Assembly (NCBI GenBank): GCA_964431285.1 | Contig: CAYSJO010000836.1 | Location: 1-5,917, forward strand | DNA length: 5,917 nucleotides | Direction: 5' to 3' | DNA from: CAUZFZ01 sp964431285 | Lineage (GTDB): Bacteria; Planctomycetota; Planctomycetia; Planctomycetales; Planctomycetaceae | In this document: positions 1 to 5,917 of the stretch, one piece after another | Layout: every line of letters starts with the position of its first letter | How positions within the stretch are numbered: the first letter of the stretch is position 1 | Notes under the pieces: model-generated | What the model was told of the DNA's origin: nothing | What the model saw: the letters and a program-made list of their open reading frames with translations, nothing else | Database searches by the model: none | Position numbers and translations under genes: made by a program

Positions 1-2088
1 CTGTGGCGTGGACCCGGTTTCAAAAGTCGCTTTCGCGTCGACCGCCAGATCCCCGGTCCAATGCAGTTGCAGCGCTCGGGTTTGCTCGTCCACGTTCACG
101 AGTTCCGTCAGAGCATCCTGTCCAACGCTGACTGTGATGCCGGCGTAGGGCCGCCACTTTTCGCTGGCTGCCTGTCGCACAGCCACTTTGATGAGGATCC
201 TGGGAACAGCGAATCGCATGTTGTTCGTTTCGGGTTCGTTGCCAATTTCGATCGGCTCGGCCAGCTCGAGTACGGAAGCAACTTCGAGCGTTTCTCCAAA
301 TCGCTTGAGGTCCGGGAAAATCTTCCGCAACACGTCGACATCGTTGAATTCGGCGAACGACAGTTCCGGAATGTCCAGGACGTGAATTCGGGCCACGTCG
401 GCGTCGACCATCAGCTGAGTCAGGTAGCCGAGCATCTGTGGCGCAACCGCCAGCTGCAGATCTTCACTTTGAGAAATGTCAGCGGGAGTCACCTCGGCGA
501 CTGTGTGAGATGCTGGAGTTTTCGGTGCTGCCCAGGGCTCGACGGCGGCAGCGGTCAGACCCAGAACAAGTGAAATGCCACTGTCGTCCGTTTGCAGCTC
601 CTGCGGCCACAGACGAACCTGAGGGTGATATACCGGCAACGGCCAGAAACTGGACACCATCTTGTCGGCTTTGGCCAGCGTAAAATTCTTCTCAAGTTCG
701 GCGATCATCACGGGTACGACATTGCGGACTTCCTTCTCGATCCGTGACTTGTTGCCGTACAGACCTCGCGTGAGACCGTCCGAAACATTCTGTCGAGTCA
801 TCCCCAATCCGCGCGTTCGCACCCAGGCGGGATAGGTCACGTACCAGTTGTCCTTTTCGATGCGGAACGCCGACTCAGCCAGTTTCAGTTTGAATTGCCG
901 GTTCTTGATCTGCGGCTCAACGTCAAACGTCAGCCATGCCGGCCGGCGTGAGCCGATGACGATTTCGATCGGACCGGCCGACGCCGCGTGATCGCGGCCG
1001 ATGACCGAAGTTCCGCCGATGCGCAGTTTGGCTTTCGTCAGACCGATCTGCACATTGATGCGATTTCCGGCATGAGCCTTGACTCGCACGCGCCAAACTT
1101 CAGTCGCATAGGAGACGTCGCCAAAAGTGATGCTGAAGTTTCGGCCTTCGACGACCGTTGTATCGCTGATGTTGTCGATCTTCCCGCTGAGCAGTTCTTT
1201 CGGCAGCATGTCTGGAACGGACATCGCCAGAGCATCCAGCATGCGATTGCCCAGTCGTACGGTCGCGGCACCGCGCAGGTCCATGGCCGGTACAAATGGC
1301 GGCGCATTTGTGAGCGGAATTTCCGCATCCACACTCAGCGTGGTCGGCACGGAGCTTTGCGAATCGAGCATCCATTGAATGACATTCTCACTGCCGTAAA
1401 CAGGCCGTGTGATGTCGTGCTCGCCGCCGGGGATCTCGGTGTACCGCGGACTGGCACCAGCATCGCGGAGTGCCGCGATCATGCGTCGAGACTGCTGAGG
1501 TCGAATGGCTCCATCGTTTGCTCCGTGAAATGCCCAGATGGGGGTGTCCTTGAGACCCGCTGCCCACGCAATTTCACCGCCGCCGGCAAGTGGTAGAATC
1601 GCCGACCACCGTGATGGATCCCGAGCAGCAATGCTCCACGTTCCGTATCCGCCCATGGACCAGCCCGTGAGGACTCGCCGTCGCGCGTCGATCGAGTATT
1701 CGCGTTCCACTTCTTCCAGAATTGCCAGCGCTCGATTTGCATCCGGCGACCCAGCCAGCCAGCCGGTCAAATACCGACCCTGCAGATCCTCGCACTGTGG
1801 AAATACGGCGACGAACGGAAACGTGTCCGCCTGCTTCCGCACGATCGGTCCCAGACCGAGCGACAATTGCCGACGCCCGTCCGTACCCCGCTCGCCGGCT
1901 CCGTGCAGGAATAGGACAACCGGCCAGTCGGTGTCCGGCGAATAGTCTTTCGGCAGAAAGACGCTATAATGATGTTCGCCGTCGTCGTCTCGAAAGACGC
2001 GATCCTCGAACCCGGCTGTCGCTTGCTGAGTGAGGATCCCCAGTAAGGTGATCGTCAGCCAAAGACCTCGAAAACTCAGTGCCGCCAT
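1..2088 (-). CDS. Secreted alpha/beta hydrolase (predicted esterase/peptidase) with long C-terminal beta-rich region; 3' end outside window
   Basis: The frame reads 696 codons from ATG at 2088 to the left edge without a stop, so the C-terminus is missing. GGAGAA at 2096-2101, 7 bases before the ATG, supports this start. Residues 1-25 look like a Sec signal peptide: hydrophobic core LWLTITLLGIL and an A-T-A cleavage motif at 23-25. Residues 28-243 form an alpha/beta hydrolase of the predicted-peptidase type (COG4099-like, related to PHB depolymerase and dienelactone hydrolase families). The oxyanion strand LFLHGAGERG lies at 59-68. The nucleophile elbow GWSMGGYG gives Ser144, HGANDG gives Asp192 and GGEHD gives His224. 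Residues 258-696 match no enzyme I recognise. They alternate amphipathic strands with a helix near 446-468, followed by a second similar block from about 542. The product is probably periplasmic or extracellular. The substrate is unknown; an ester or peptide is likely. The hydrolase call is firm and the role of the C-terminal region is open. Confidence 0.9.
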   Translation of the reverse strand, partial: MAALSFRGLWLTITLLGILTQQATAGFEDRVFRDDDGEHHYSVFLPKDYSPDTDWPVVLFLHGAGERGTDGRRQLSLGLGPIVRKQADTFPFVAVFPQCEDLQGRYLTGWLAGSPDANRALAILEEVEREYSIDARRRVLTGWSMGGYGTWSIAARDPSRWSAILPLAGGGEIAWAAGLKDTPIWAFHGANDGAIRPQQSRRMIAALRDAGASPRYTEIPGGEHDITRPVYGSENVIQWMLDSQSSVPTTLSVDAEIPLTNAPPFVPAMDLRGAATVRLGNRMLDALAMSVPDMLPKELLSGKIDNISDTTVVEGRNFSITFGDVSYATEVWRVRVKAHAGNRINVQIGLTKAKLRIGGTSVIGRDHAASAGPIEIVIGSRRPAWLTFDVEPQIKNRQFKLKLAESAFRIEKDNWYVTYPAWVRTRGLGMTRQNVSDGLTRGLYGNKSRIEKEVRNVVPVMIAELEKNFTLAKADKMVSSFWPLPVYHPQVRLWPQELQTDDSGISLVLGLTAAAVEPWAAPKTPASHTVAEVTPADISQSEDLQLAVAPQMLGYLTQLMVDADVARIHVLDIPELSFAEFNDVDVLRKIFPDLKRFGETLEVASVLELAEPIEIGNEPETNNMRFAVPRILIKVAVRQAASEKWRPYAGITVSVGQDALTELVNVDEQTRALQLHWTGDLAVDAKATFETGSTPQ

Positions 2089-2101
2089 GTGGTGGTTCTC
2101 C

Positions 2102-2125
2102 GAATCTCGGATTGTTGCGAGATTC
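2102..2125 (-). repeat. Perfect 8-bp inverted repeat in the hydrolase leader
   Basis: GAATCTCG at 2102-2109 and CGAGATTC at 2118-2125 are exact reverse complements separated by 8 bases. On the minus strand the repeat ends directly before the GGAGAA ribosome binding site at 2096-2101. It could fold as an RNA hairpin next to the Shine-Dalgarno, or serve as an operator for a dimeric repressor. The sequence alone does not separate these options. Confidence 0.5.
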
Positions 2126-2267
2126 CTTCGCAGGTGTTGTTTCGCGAGTTGTACCGAGCGACCACTCCGTGACGAAATGGAGTAGAGCACCAAAACGTCA
2201 AATGTACGGCTGATTCTGCATCCGTTGGCAACATTTCAGGCAGTCCAGGTATGCCGGCAGCCCCATT

Positions 2268-2281
2268 GTCGCGGGCGCGAC
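2268..2281. repeat. GC-rich 14-bp palindrome GTCGCG-GG-CGCGAC
   Basis: Two exact 6-base arms flank a GG centre in the middle of the divergent intergenic region. It may be a protein binding site. In GC-rich DNA a palindrome this short can also arise by chance. Confidence 0.25.
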
Positions 2282-2450
2282 TCCATCTCGGCCATCAGTG
2301 ATTGGCCAGCACAACCCTGACCGAAGATGGTCGGCGTCGACATCTGCCTTCAGCCCGAATCCGCAGCCAGACCCAATCCTTAGCCAGCCCTTGCGGCGGC
2401 GACGGTGACTTTGTGTGATGGGTTGTTCGAACGTGATGAGGACAATTCTC

Positions 2451-2869
2451 ATGCCTGCTCATGTTTCTCTGTCGACATCGTCCAGCCTGATCGGACGGCT
2501 GAGGGCTCACGACAATCGTGACTGGGATCGGTTTGTTGAGTTGTATCTGCCGGTGGTCTACGGCTGGCTGCGAGAACTGGAACTGCAGCCGGCTGACGCA
2601 GCCGACGTCTCGCAGAGTGTTTTCGAGACATTGTCGCGACGGATTGCACAGTATGACCCGGTGCGGGCTTCAAGTGGTTTTCGCGGCTGGTTGTGGGGAG
2701 TGACACGTAACGCGTTTCGAGACCATCGCCGATCGCTCAACCGCAGGGTCTTGGCGGCAGCAGTCAGATTCAGCGTCTTGAAGCACTCGCTGATGCCCCG
2801 CAGGAACCGCCTTCCAACGCTTTGAGTTTTCGCAGCAGCCTGGCACGCCGCGCGCTGCAGAACCGCTGA
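2451..2869 (+). pseudogene. ECF-type sigma-70 factor remnant: frameshifted and lacking region 4
   Basis: The start at 2451 is preceded by GAGGA (2438-2442) with an 8-base spacer; the in-frame ATG at 2415 has no such site. Residues 11-95 are a clear sigma region 2 of the planctomycete ECF type: SSLIGRLRAHDNRDWDRFVE, then WLRELELQPADAADVSQSVF, a YDP segment and GFRGWLWGVTRNAFRDHRR. The reading frame breaks near residue 99 at GGG (2746-2748). Read straight through, it ends at 2825 as a 124-residue protein with a random tail. Restoring one G gives NRRGLGGSSQIQRLEALADA and then SSLARRALQNR, which is the normal linker and the first helix of region 4, before TGA at 2867-2869. The rest of region 4, needed for -35 recognition, is absent. 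ATPase homology begins within a few codons. The family's usual length is roughly 180-200 residues. The product is very unlikely to act as a sigma factor. Confidence 0.75.
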
Positions 2870-2871
2870 CA

Positions 2872-3584
2872 ATGTCCCGTGAGACGCGAGAGAAAATCGC
2901 GTGAGTCGGCGAGGGACACCCACTCTATCGGTGGATGTCCGTCCGCGATGCGATGCGATTTGCCAGACCGTTCTACACAACGTGGAATCAGGATCTGGTC
3001 GATCAAGTCCTCGACCACTTCAAGCTGCCGCTGAAAAAGCGGCTGTTTCGTCTATCGAACGGGCAGCGGGCTCAGGTGTCTCTTGCTCTGGCGGTCGCAC
3101 CAGAACCGCAGATGATGATCCTTGACGACCCAACCATCGAACTCGACACAGTTGTACGTCGTGACTTTCTGGAATCGATGATTCAGATCATTCAGCAGGA
3201 AGGTCGCACGATCCTGTTCAGCTCGCACATCCTCAGCGACGTCGATGGTGTGGCCGATCGAATTGGCATCATCGTCGACGGAGTGCTTCGGGTGGACTGC
3301 TCTTCCGAGCACTTTCGCAACTCGGTCCGACGTGTTGTCGTCGAGCTTTCCGAACCGGTCACGCCCGAACCGGCATTTGCAGGTCTCACGCCTGGCGGCA
3401 GATGGGAAATCGACTTGAGCTGGTTGTGGTTGGCGACGTGGGCCTCCACCGCGAGTTTGTCGAGTCGCTGTCACCGATCAACTACGAAGTATTGGAACTC
3501 GGTCTGGAAGATGCGTTCGTGGAATACACACGCGGATCACGCGGCGATGTTCCCGTCTTCTCCAGGGAGCCTGTGCATGCTTAA
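2872..3584 (+). pseudogene. ABC transporter ATPase remnant: N-terminus with Walker A deleted, in-frame TGA, one frameshift
   Basis: Homology to planctomycete ABC-2 type ATPases starts near SRETREKIA (from 2875), hits TGA at 2902-2904, then continues in the same frame as VGEGHPLYRWMSVRDAMRFA. The signature LSNGQ is at 3052-3066. Walker B with D-loop, MMILDDPTIELD, starts at 3112, and the switch histidine of SSHI is at 3226-3228. No Walker A is present; about 80 N-terminal residues are missing where the sigma factor remnant abuts. At GGG 3404-3406 the frame shifts by -1. The true C-terminus, from NRLELVVVGDVG to SREPVHA, lies in the new frame and ends at TAA 3582-3584, overlapping the permease ATG at 3577. 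That overlap is the normal operon arrangement and confirms the frameshift. An ATG at 2935 could restart translation but would still lack nucleotide-binding residues. In the intact form it would energise the adjacent permease. Confidence 0.8.
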
Positions 3585-4218
3585 GTCGATCCTGAAGAAA
3601 GAAGCGATCGAGACATTACCCGCGACCATCGAGCTCGTCACCATTCTGGTCTGCATACTCGACGGACACGGAATGTGGAATTTCCCGTGGTTTCGTGACG
3701 GCTGGGTAAAGCCCTGGCGAATGTGTTACGACTTCGCGTCCGTCCTGGTGATTTTTTGCGCGGTCATGGGGCTGTTCCAGACACTTGGCGAAAGTGCCCA
3801 GGGAACGTGAGGTTATCTGCTGACGCTGCCACGGGCACGCGAACGCGTGCTGGCCGCAAAGCTTGTCTGGGGAGTCGTCGCCCTCGCTTTATGCACATTC
3901 ATTGTGTTCATGTTTTCCTCATACGCTGTGGCACGCAGTAACAGCAACTGGGCTTCGATTGTCTGGAAACAGCAGGAGCCAGTTTTTCGCTGCCTGATCA
4001 CCGTGCCGATCGTCTACTTCGGAGCGTTCCTGTCCGGTCTGCGTCCCGCTCGTTTTTACGGATCAAGGATTTTCCCCGTTGCCGGTGCCGCGATACTGTG
4101 GTTCGCGATTCTGTATCTACCGAACTGGTGGCTGACCGCAGTCCCGGTCACTTTGCTGTTTTGCGGCGCTCTGGTTGGCCTGATCTTCCATGAAGCACGC
4201 CGGCGGGACTTCGCATAA
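3577..4218 (+). pseudogene. ABC-2 type transporter permease interrupted by in-frame TGA
   Basis: AGGGAG at 3564-3569, 7 bases before ATG 3577, marks a strong start that overlaps the end of the ATPase. The frame reads MLKSILKKEAIETL, then hydrophobic segments, and reaches FQTLGESAQGT before TGA at 3808-3810 (codon 78). The very next codons, in the same frame, give GYLLTLPRARERVLAAKLVWG, the expected continuation of this family, where an aromatic residue normally follows GESxxGT. The rest runs to TAA at 4216-4218 with further membrane segments (LVWGVVALALCTFIVFMF, CLITVPIVYFGAFLSGLRP, PVAGAAILWFAILYLPNWW, AVPVTLLFCGALVGLIF), about six in total, and a basic C-terminus EARRRDFA. With the TGA read as an amino acid, the 213 residues are close to the family's usual length. 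It is the membrane partner of the upstream ATPase; the substrate is unknown. Without readthrough or restart the product is a non-functional fragment. Confidence 0.78.
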
Positions 4219-4273
4219 ACAGGTCGAGTCAATCACTGTCGTTTCGTTTCAGAAGACTCGAAGAGACAGTCGC

Positions 4274-5479
4274 ATGTCAAAGCGAACCTCGATTCTCCCC
4301 AACTTCTGCCTGGCGTCTCTGCTGACACTCCCGGCCGCGGTTCTCATCGGTTTCGGAGCCGTTTTCACGTACGAAGCGTGGGAAGAGTTCCGGAATCACG
4401 AACTCGGTTACTTCGAGCGAGTTCAACAGCATGGTCGCTGGATGCAGTTTCGAAGTGATGGCACGCCGATCGTGCGAGTCACTCACTATTCGGTTGACGG
4501 CACAACCTACAGTGGCGGCCAGACTGAATCCTGGGAAACGCTTGACGGAGAACGGCTACCCGATGTGGACCGCAACGATTTTCTGTGGGGACACATACCG
4601 CGAGTTCGTGTTGTTCGAAACTCGTTTCAATTCATCAGCGACCCCTTCAAGTATCAGTTCCGCACCGGCGTCGACAGGATTCATCCTGTTACCGATCCCT
4701 TCGACGGACGGCTGACCTGGCGTCCCGCATTCGGTCAGGCAGACGCGTGTTACTACGAAGCCAGTGACCCGGACGGGAACGTCTATGAATTCTGTGGTCA
4801 AAGTGGCTTCACTACGAAGCGTCCCGTCGCCAGCGACTGGTTTCGAAATTCCGCCGACTTTCGCAGCCACGGAGCCACCGTGGCATTTCGTTCCGGAGGC
4901 GAAGTGGTCGGCGTGGATTTTCAGAAACGAGTCGTCGTAACGTTTGCAGAACTTGGTGACGACCAACCATGGACCTTCTTCGATTCCGAACCGCGTGGCG
5001 AAGGCATCATGGTTATGCGCGGCCGTTCTCTCACCTGGTTCGATCTGGCCGGACACGAAATTCTACAGGCGAAGCTGCAACAGAACGCGAAGGCCGAAAT
5101 CTCCTTCGTGTTCAAGGCAGATGGTTCACCGACAATTCTGAACAGTGGGGCGGAACGGAGAGAGTCGGCCAGCGGTGGCACAAAGACAGTAAGAACTCTG
5201 CAGATCGCACACAGGTTTGATGAGTCAGGCACTGTCATCCAGACGCACGAGTTTCAGGCGGAGACAAGAACAACACGCGACTTTGACGCTCCGTGGGTCG
5301 TACAGCAATTCGAGGATTTCTGCAGCGACACTGCGTCAGGATTTGTGCTTCCTTCGCCGGGAGCTCTGGCGCTGTTTCACTACGCGATCGTTCCCGCCGT
5401 CTATCAGATGCGCGTGCCGAACGTCAGCTACGAACATGCGGTTTCCGAGGCCTTTGCCCTGTGGCCCGATGGCCTGTAG
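4274..5479 (+). CDS. Membrane-anchored protein of unknown function, third member of the ABC cassette; C-terminally truncated by frameshift
   Basis: It encodes 401 residues from ATG 4274, 55 bases after the permease stop. An in-frame ATG at 4190 lies inside the permease and gives an unrelated polar leader, so 4274 is the better start; the nearby AAGAGA (4261-4266) is only a weak ribosome binding site. Residues 11-32 form one membrane anchor (FCLASLLTLPAAVLIGFGAVF), followed by YEAWEEFRNHELGYFERV, a segment I associate with large proteins encoded beside planctomycete ABC-2 cassettes. Residues 40-385 are a polar, beta-rich, presumably periplasmic region without a recognisable catalytic motif. 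The frame ends at TAG 5477-5479 right after SEAFALWP. The natural C-terminal membrane segments follow in other frames up to 5714. The cassette position suggests an accessory role in the transporter; no biochemical function can be assigned. Confidence 0.65.
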   Translation: MSKRTSILPNFCLASLLTLPAAVLIGFGAVFTYEAWEEFRNHELGYFERVQQHGRWMQFRSDGTPIVRVTHYSVDGTTYSGGQTESWETLDGERLPDVDRNDFLWGHIPRVRVVRNSFQFISDPFKYQFRTGVDRIHPVTDPFDGRLTWRPAFGQADACYYEASDPDGNVYEFCGQSGFTTKRPVASDWFRNSADFRSHGATVAFRSGGEVVGVDFQKRVVVTFAELGDDQPWTFFDSEPRGEGIMVMRGRSLTWFDLAGHEILQAKLQQNAKAEISFVFKADGSPTILNSGAERRESASGGTKTVRTLQIAHRFDESGTVIQTHEFQAETRTTRDFDAPWVVQQFEDFCSDTASGFVLPSPGALALFHYAIVPAVYQMRVPNVSYEHAVSEAFALWPDGL

Positions 5480-5714
5480 TCGCGGTCTTCCTTGGGATCG
5501 CCTGCGTCTGGGACTGCTTCCGGCGACACCGTCGATACTCTGCCGCAGGGACGACGCCTTGGGTCCTGTTCGTTTTCTTTTTCGGAGTCCCCGGCTGGAT
5601 CGGCTGGCGTCTGCACTGCCGCCGGTCGCCATTGCGGGAATCGAGAGAGCCAGTTTCGTCTGCCCGGAAACGAACGGCCTGGAAATCATCGAGCCGGTCG
5701 TTCAATCAGCCTGA
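5473..5714 (+). pseudogene. Out-of-frame C-terminal membrane part of the preceding gene
   Basis: From 5473 the frame one base back reads PVVAVFLGIACVWDCFRRHR and then PWVLFVFFFGVPGWIGWRLH, two hydrophobic segments with basic flanks that look like a genuine C-terminal membrane hairpin. It has no start codon or ribosome binding site of its own. At GGG 5636-5638 the coding frame appears to shift once more by -1, giving GIERASFVCPETNGLEIIEP and VVQSA before TGA at 5712-5714. Adding one C at 5465-5467 and one G at 5636-5638 would join everything into one 480-residue protein with the 4274 gene. The first frameshift is well supported by the membrane segments. The second is less certain, because the tail is short. 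Confidence 0.6.
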
Positions 5715-5723
5715 TAGCATCCT

Positions 5724-5753
5724 GGGTGGTAGAATCACAGATTCTGGCCACCC
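5724..5753. terminator. Hairpin between convergent genes, candidate bidirectional terminator
   Basis: GGGTGG (5724-5729) pairs with CCACCC (5748-5753), and AGAATC (5731-5736) pairs with GATTCT (5740-5745). The loop is ACA and a small internal loop of T against GG separates the two helices. The stem lies 10 bases after the plus-strand stop at 5714 and 25 bases beyond the minus-strand stop at 5779, where a shared terminator would be expected. Neither side has a T-tract, so it is not a textbook intrinsic terminator. Confidence 0.5.
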
Positions 5754-5778
5754 CCGTCGTTCAGCCTTCTCTGGTGCC

Positions 5779-5917
5779 TTACTCGTCCTTCGCACCGCCC
5801 AGGGTCACGGTGATCTTGTACTTGTCCTGCAGGTAGGCGTGGGCCGTGCTGGCGTTTCCGTCTTTTGGAAATCGCTTGCAGACTTGCTGGAAGGACTGAA
5901 TCGCCTTTTCCTTGTCG
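5779..5917 (-). CDS. C-terminus of a TPR-like protein; 5' end outside window
   Basis: The last 45 codons end at TAA (5781-5779); the gene enters from the right edge. The residues DKEKAIQSFQQVCKRFPKDG resemble the second helix of a tetratricopeptide unit and the start of the next (K-A-I-x-x-F-Q-x-V-x-x-R-F-P). ASTAHAYLQDKYKITVTLGG and a short acidic tail AKDE follow. The A-I-x-x-F and R-F-P pattern is typical of TPR proteins that track regularly spaced helices, as in tol-pal/BamD-like modules. Too little is present to name a function. It converges on the damaged operon and shares the hairpin at 5724-5753 with it. Confidence 0.75.
   Translation of the reverse strand, partial: DKEKAIQSFQQVCKRFPKDGNASTAHAYLQDKYKITVTLGGAKDE

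Larger units (their letters stand above)
2089..2450. promoter_or_regulatory. Divergent intergenic region between hydrolase and sigma factor remnant
   Basis: This 362-base gap separates the start codons of two divergent genes and must contain the hydrolase promoter and, originally, the sigma factor promoter. I see no convincing -35/-10 pair on either strand. It does contain a perfect 8-bp inverted repeat at 2102-2125, a weak 5-bp one (ACTCC at 2164-2168, GGAGT at 2179-2183) and a GC-rich palindrome at 2268-2281. The open frames across it give low-complexity, arginine-rich translations with no recognisable domain, so I consider it non-coding. Confidence 0.45.

Noticed and set aside
61..1945. 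Several plus-strand open frames of 60-200 codons (for example 61-573, 988-1596, 1538-1945)
   Set aside because: All lie opposite the uninterrupted 696-codon hydrolase frame and give low-complexity, Arg/Ser-rich translations without domains. They are antisense shadows.
2415..2450. An upstream ATG at 2415 as the sigma factor start
   Set aside because: The extra residues do not look like the family N-terminus, and the good GAGGA ribosome binding site at 2438-2442 serves the ATG at 2451.
2198..2452. An 84-codon minus-strand frame in the divergent intergenic region
   Set aside because: It has no ribosome binding site or recognisable domain, overlaps the sigma factor start, and its composition is like random GC-rich DNA.
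3400..3412. Programmed -1 ribosomal frameshifting in the ATPase
   Set aside because: The zero-frame codons TGG GAA do not re-pair well one base back (ATG GGA), so this is not a standard slippery heptamer; loss of one G explains it simply.
2558..3474. Minus-strand frames opposite the sigma factor and ATPase
   Set aside because: The plus strand there carries clear family motifs; the antisense translations have none.
2935..3810. A single 291-residue plus-strand protein
   Set aside because: It is an accidental fusion: real ATPase sequence up to about 3402, then out-of-frame sequence, then the start of the permease from its own ATG and ribosome binding site at 3577.
2902..3810. Genome-wide reassignment of TGA to tryptophan
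   Set aside because: The hydrolase uses TGG for all 18 Trp codons seen, and the same operon also carries frameshifts, so local decay explains the TGA codons better.
4190..4273. An upstream ATG at 4190 for the third cassette gene
   Set aside because: It overlaps the permease and adds a polar leader before an otherwise standard N-terminal membrane anchor.
1..5917. CRISPR arrays, tRNA or rRNA genes, insertion sequences
   Set aside because: I saw no regularly spaced repeats, no tRNA cloverleaf or rRNA-like segments, and no transposase or terminal inverted repeats bounding the damaged operon.

Overview
The window looks like chromosomal DNA from a member of the Planctomycetota. This rests on moderately GC-rich base use, a planctomycete-style short ECF sigma factor, a three-part cassette typical of that phylum (ABC ATPase, ABC-2 permease, large membrane-anchored protein of unknown function), and the tail of a TPR-type protein. 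Placement below phylum is not possible from the sequence alone.

Layout. (1) Positions 1-2088, minus strand: one uninterrupted 696-codon reading frame that runs off the left edge. It encodes a secreted alpha/beta hydrolase (Ser144, Asp192, His224) followed by about 430 residues of beta-rich sequence that I suspect is a TULIP/BPI-like lipid-binding module. (2) Positions 2089-2450: divergent intergenic region with an 8-bp inverted repeat just upstream of the hydrolase ribosome binding site and a GC-rich 14-bp palindrome. (3) Positions 2451-5714, plus strand: an ECF sigma factor, an ABC ATPase, an ABC-2 permease and a membrane-anchored protein in tight operon-like order, all damaged except possibly the last. 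The sigma factor loses its region 4 where it runs straight into an ATPase that has lost its Walker A end, as if a deletion had joined them. The sigma factor, the ATPase and the last gene also carry single-base frameshifts, and the ATPase and permease each carry an in-frame TGA. (4) Positions 5715-5778: a hairpin between convergent genes. (5) Positions 5779-5917, minus strand: the C-terminus of a TPR-like protein.

How the parts work together. In the intact ancestor the sigma factor may have belonged to a neighbouring locus, while the ATPase and permease would have formed a small ABC exporter and the third protein an associated membrane or periplasmic component. In the sequence as given, the ATPase cannot bind nucleotide normally and the permease stops at codon 78, so the operon is probably a decaying remnant. 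The neighbouring hydrolase has no lesion over 2088 bases, which argues against poor sequence quality across the whole window.
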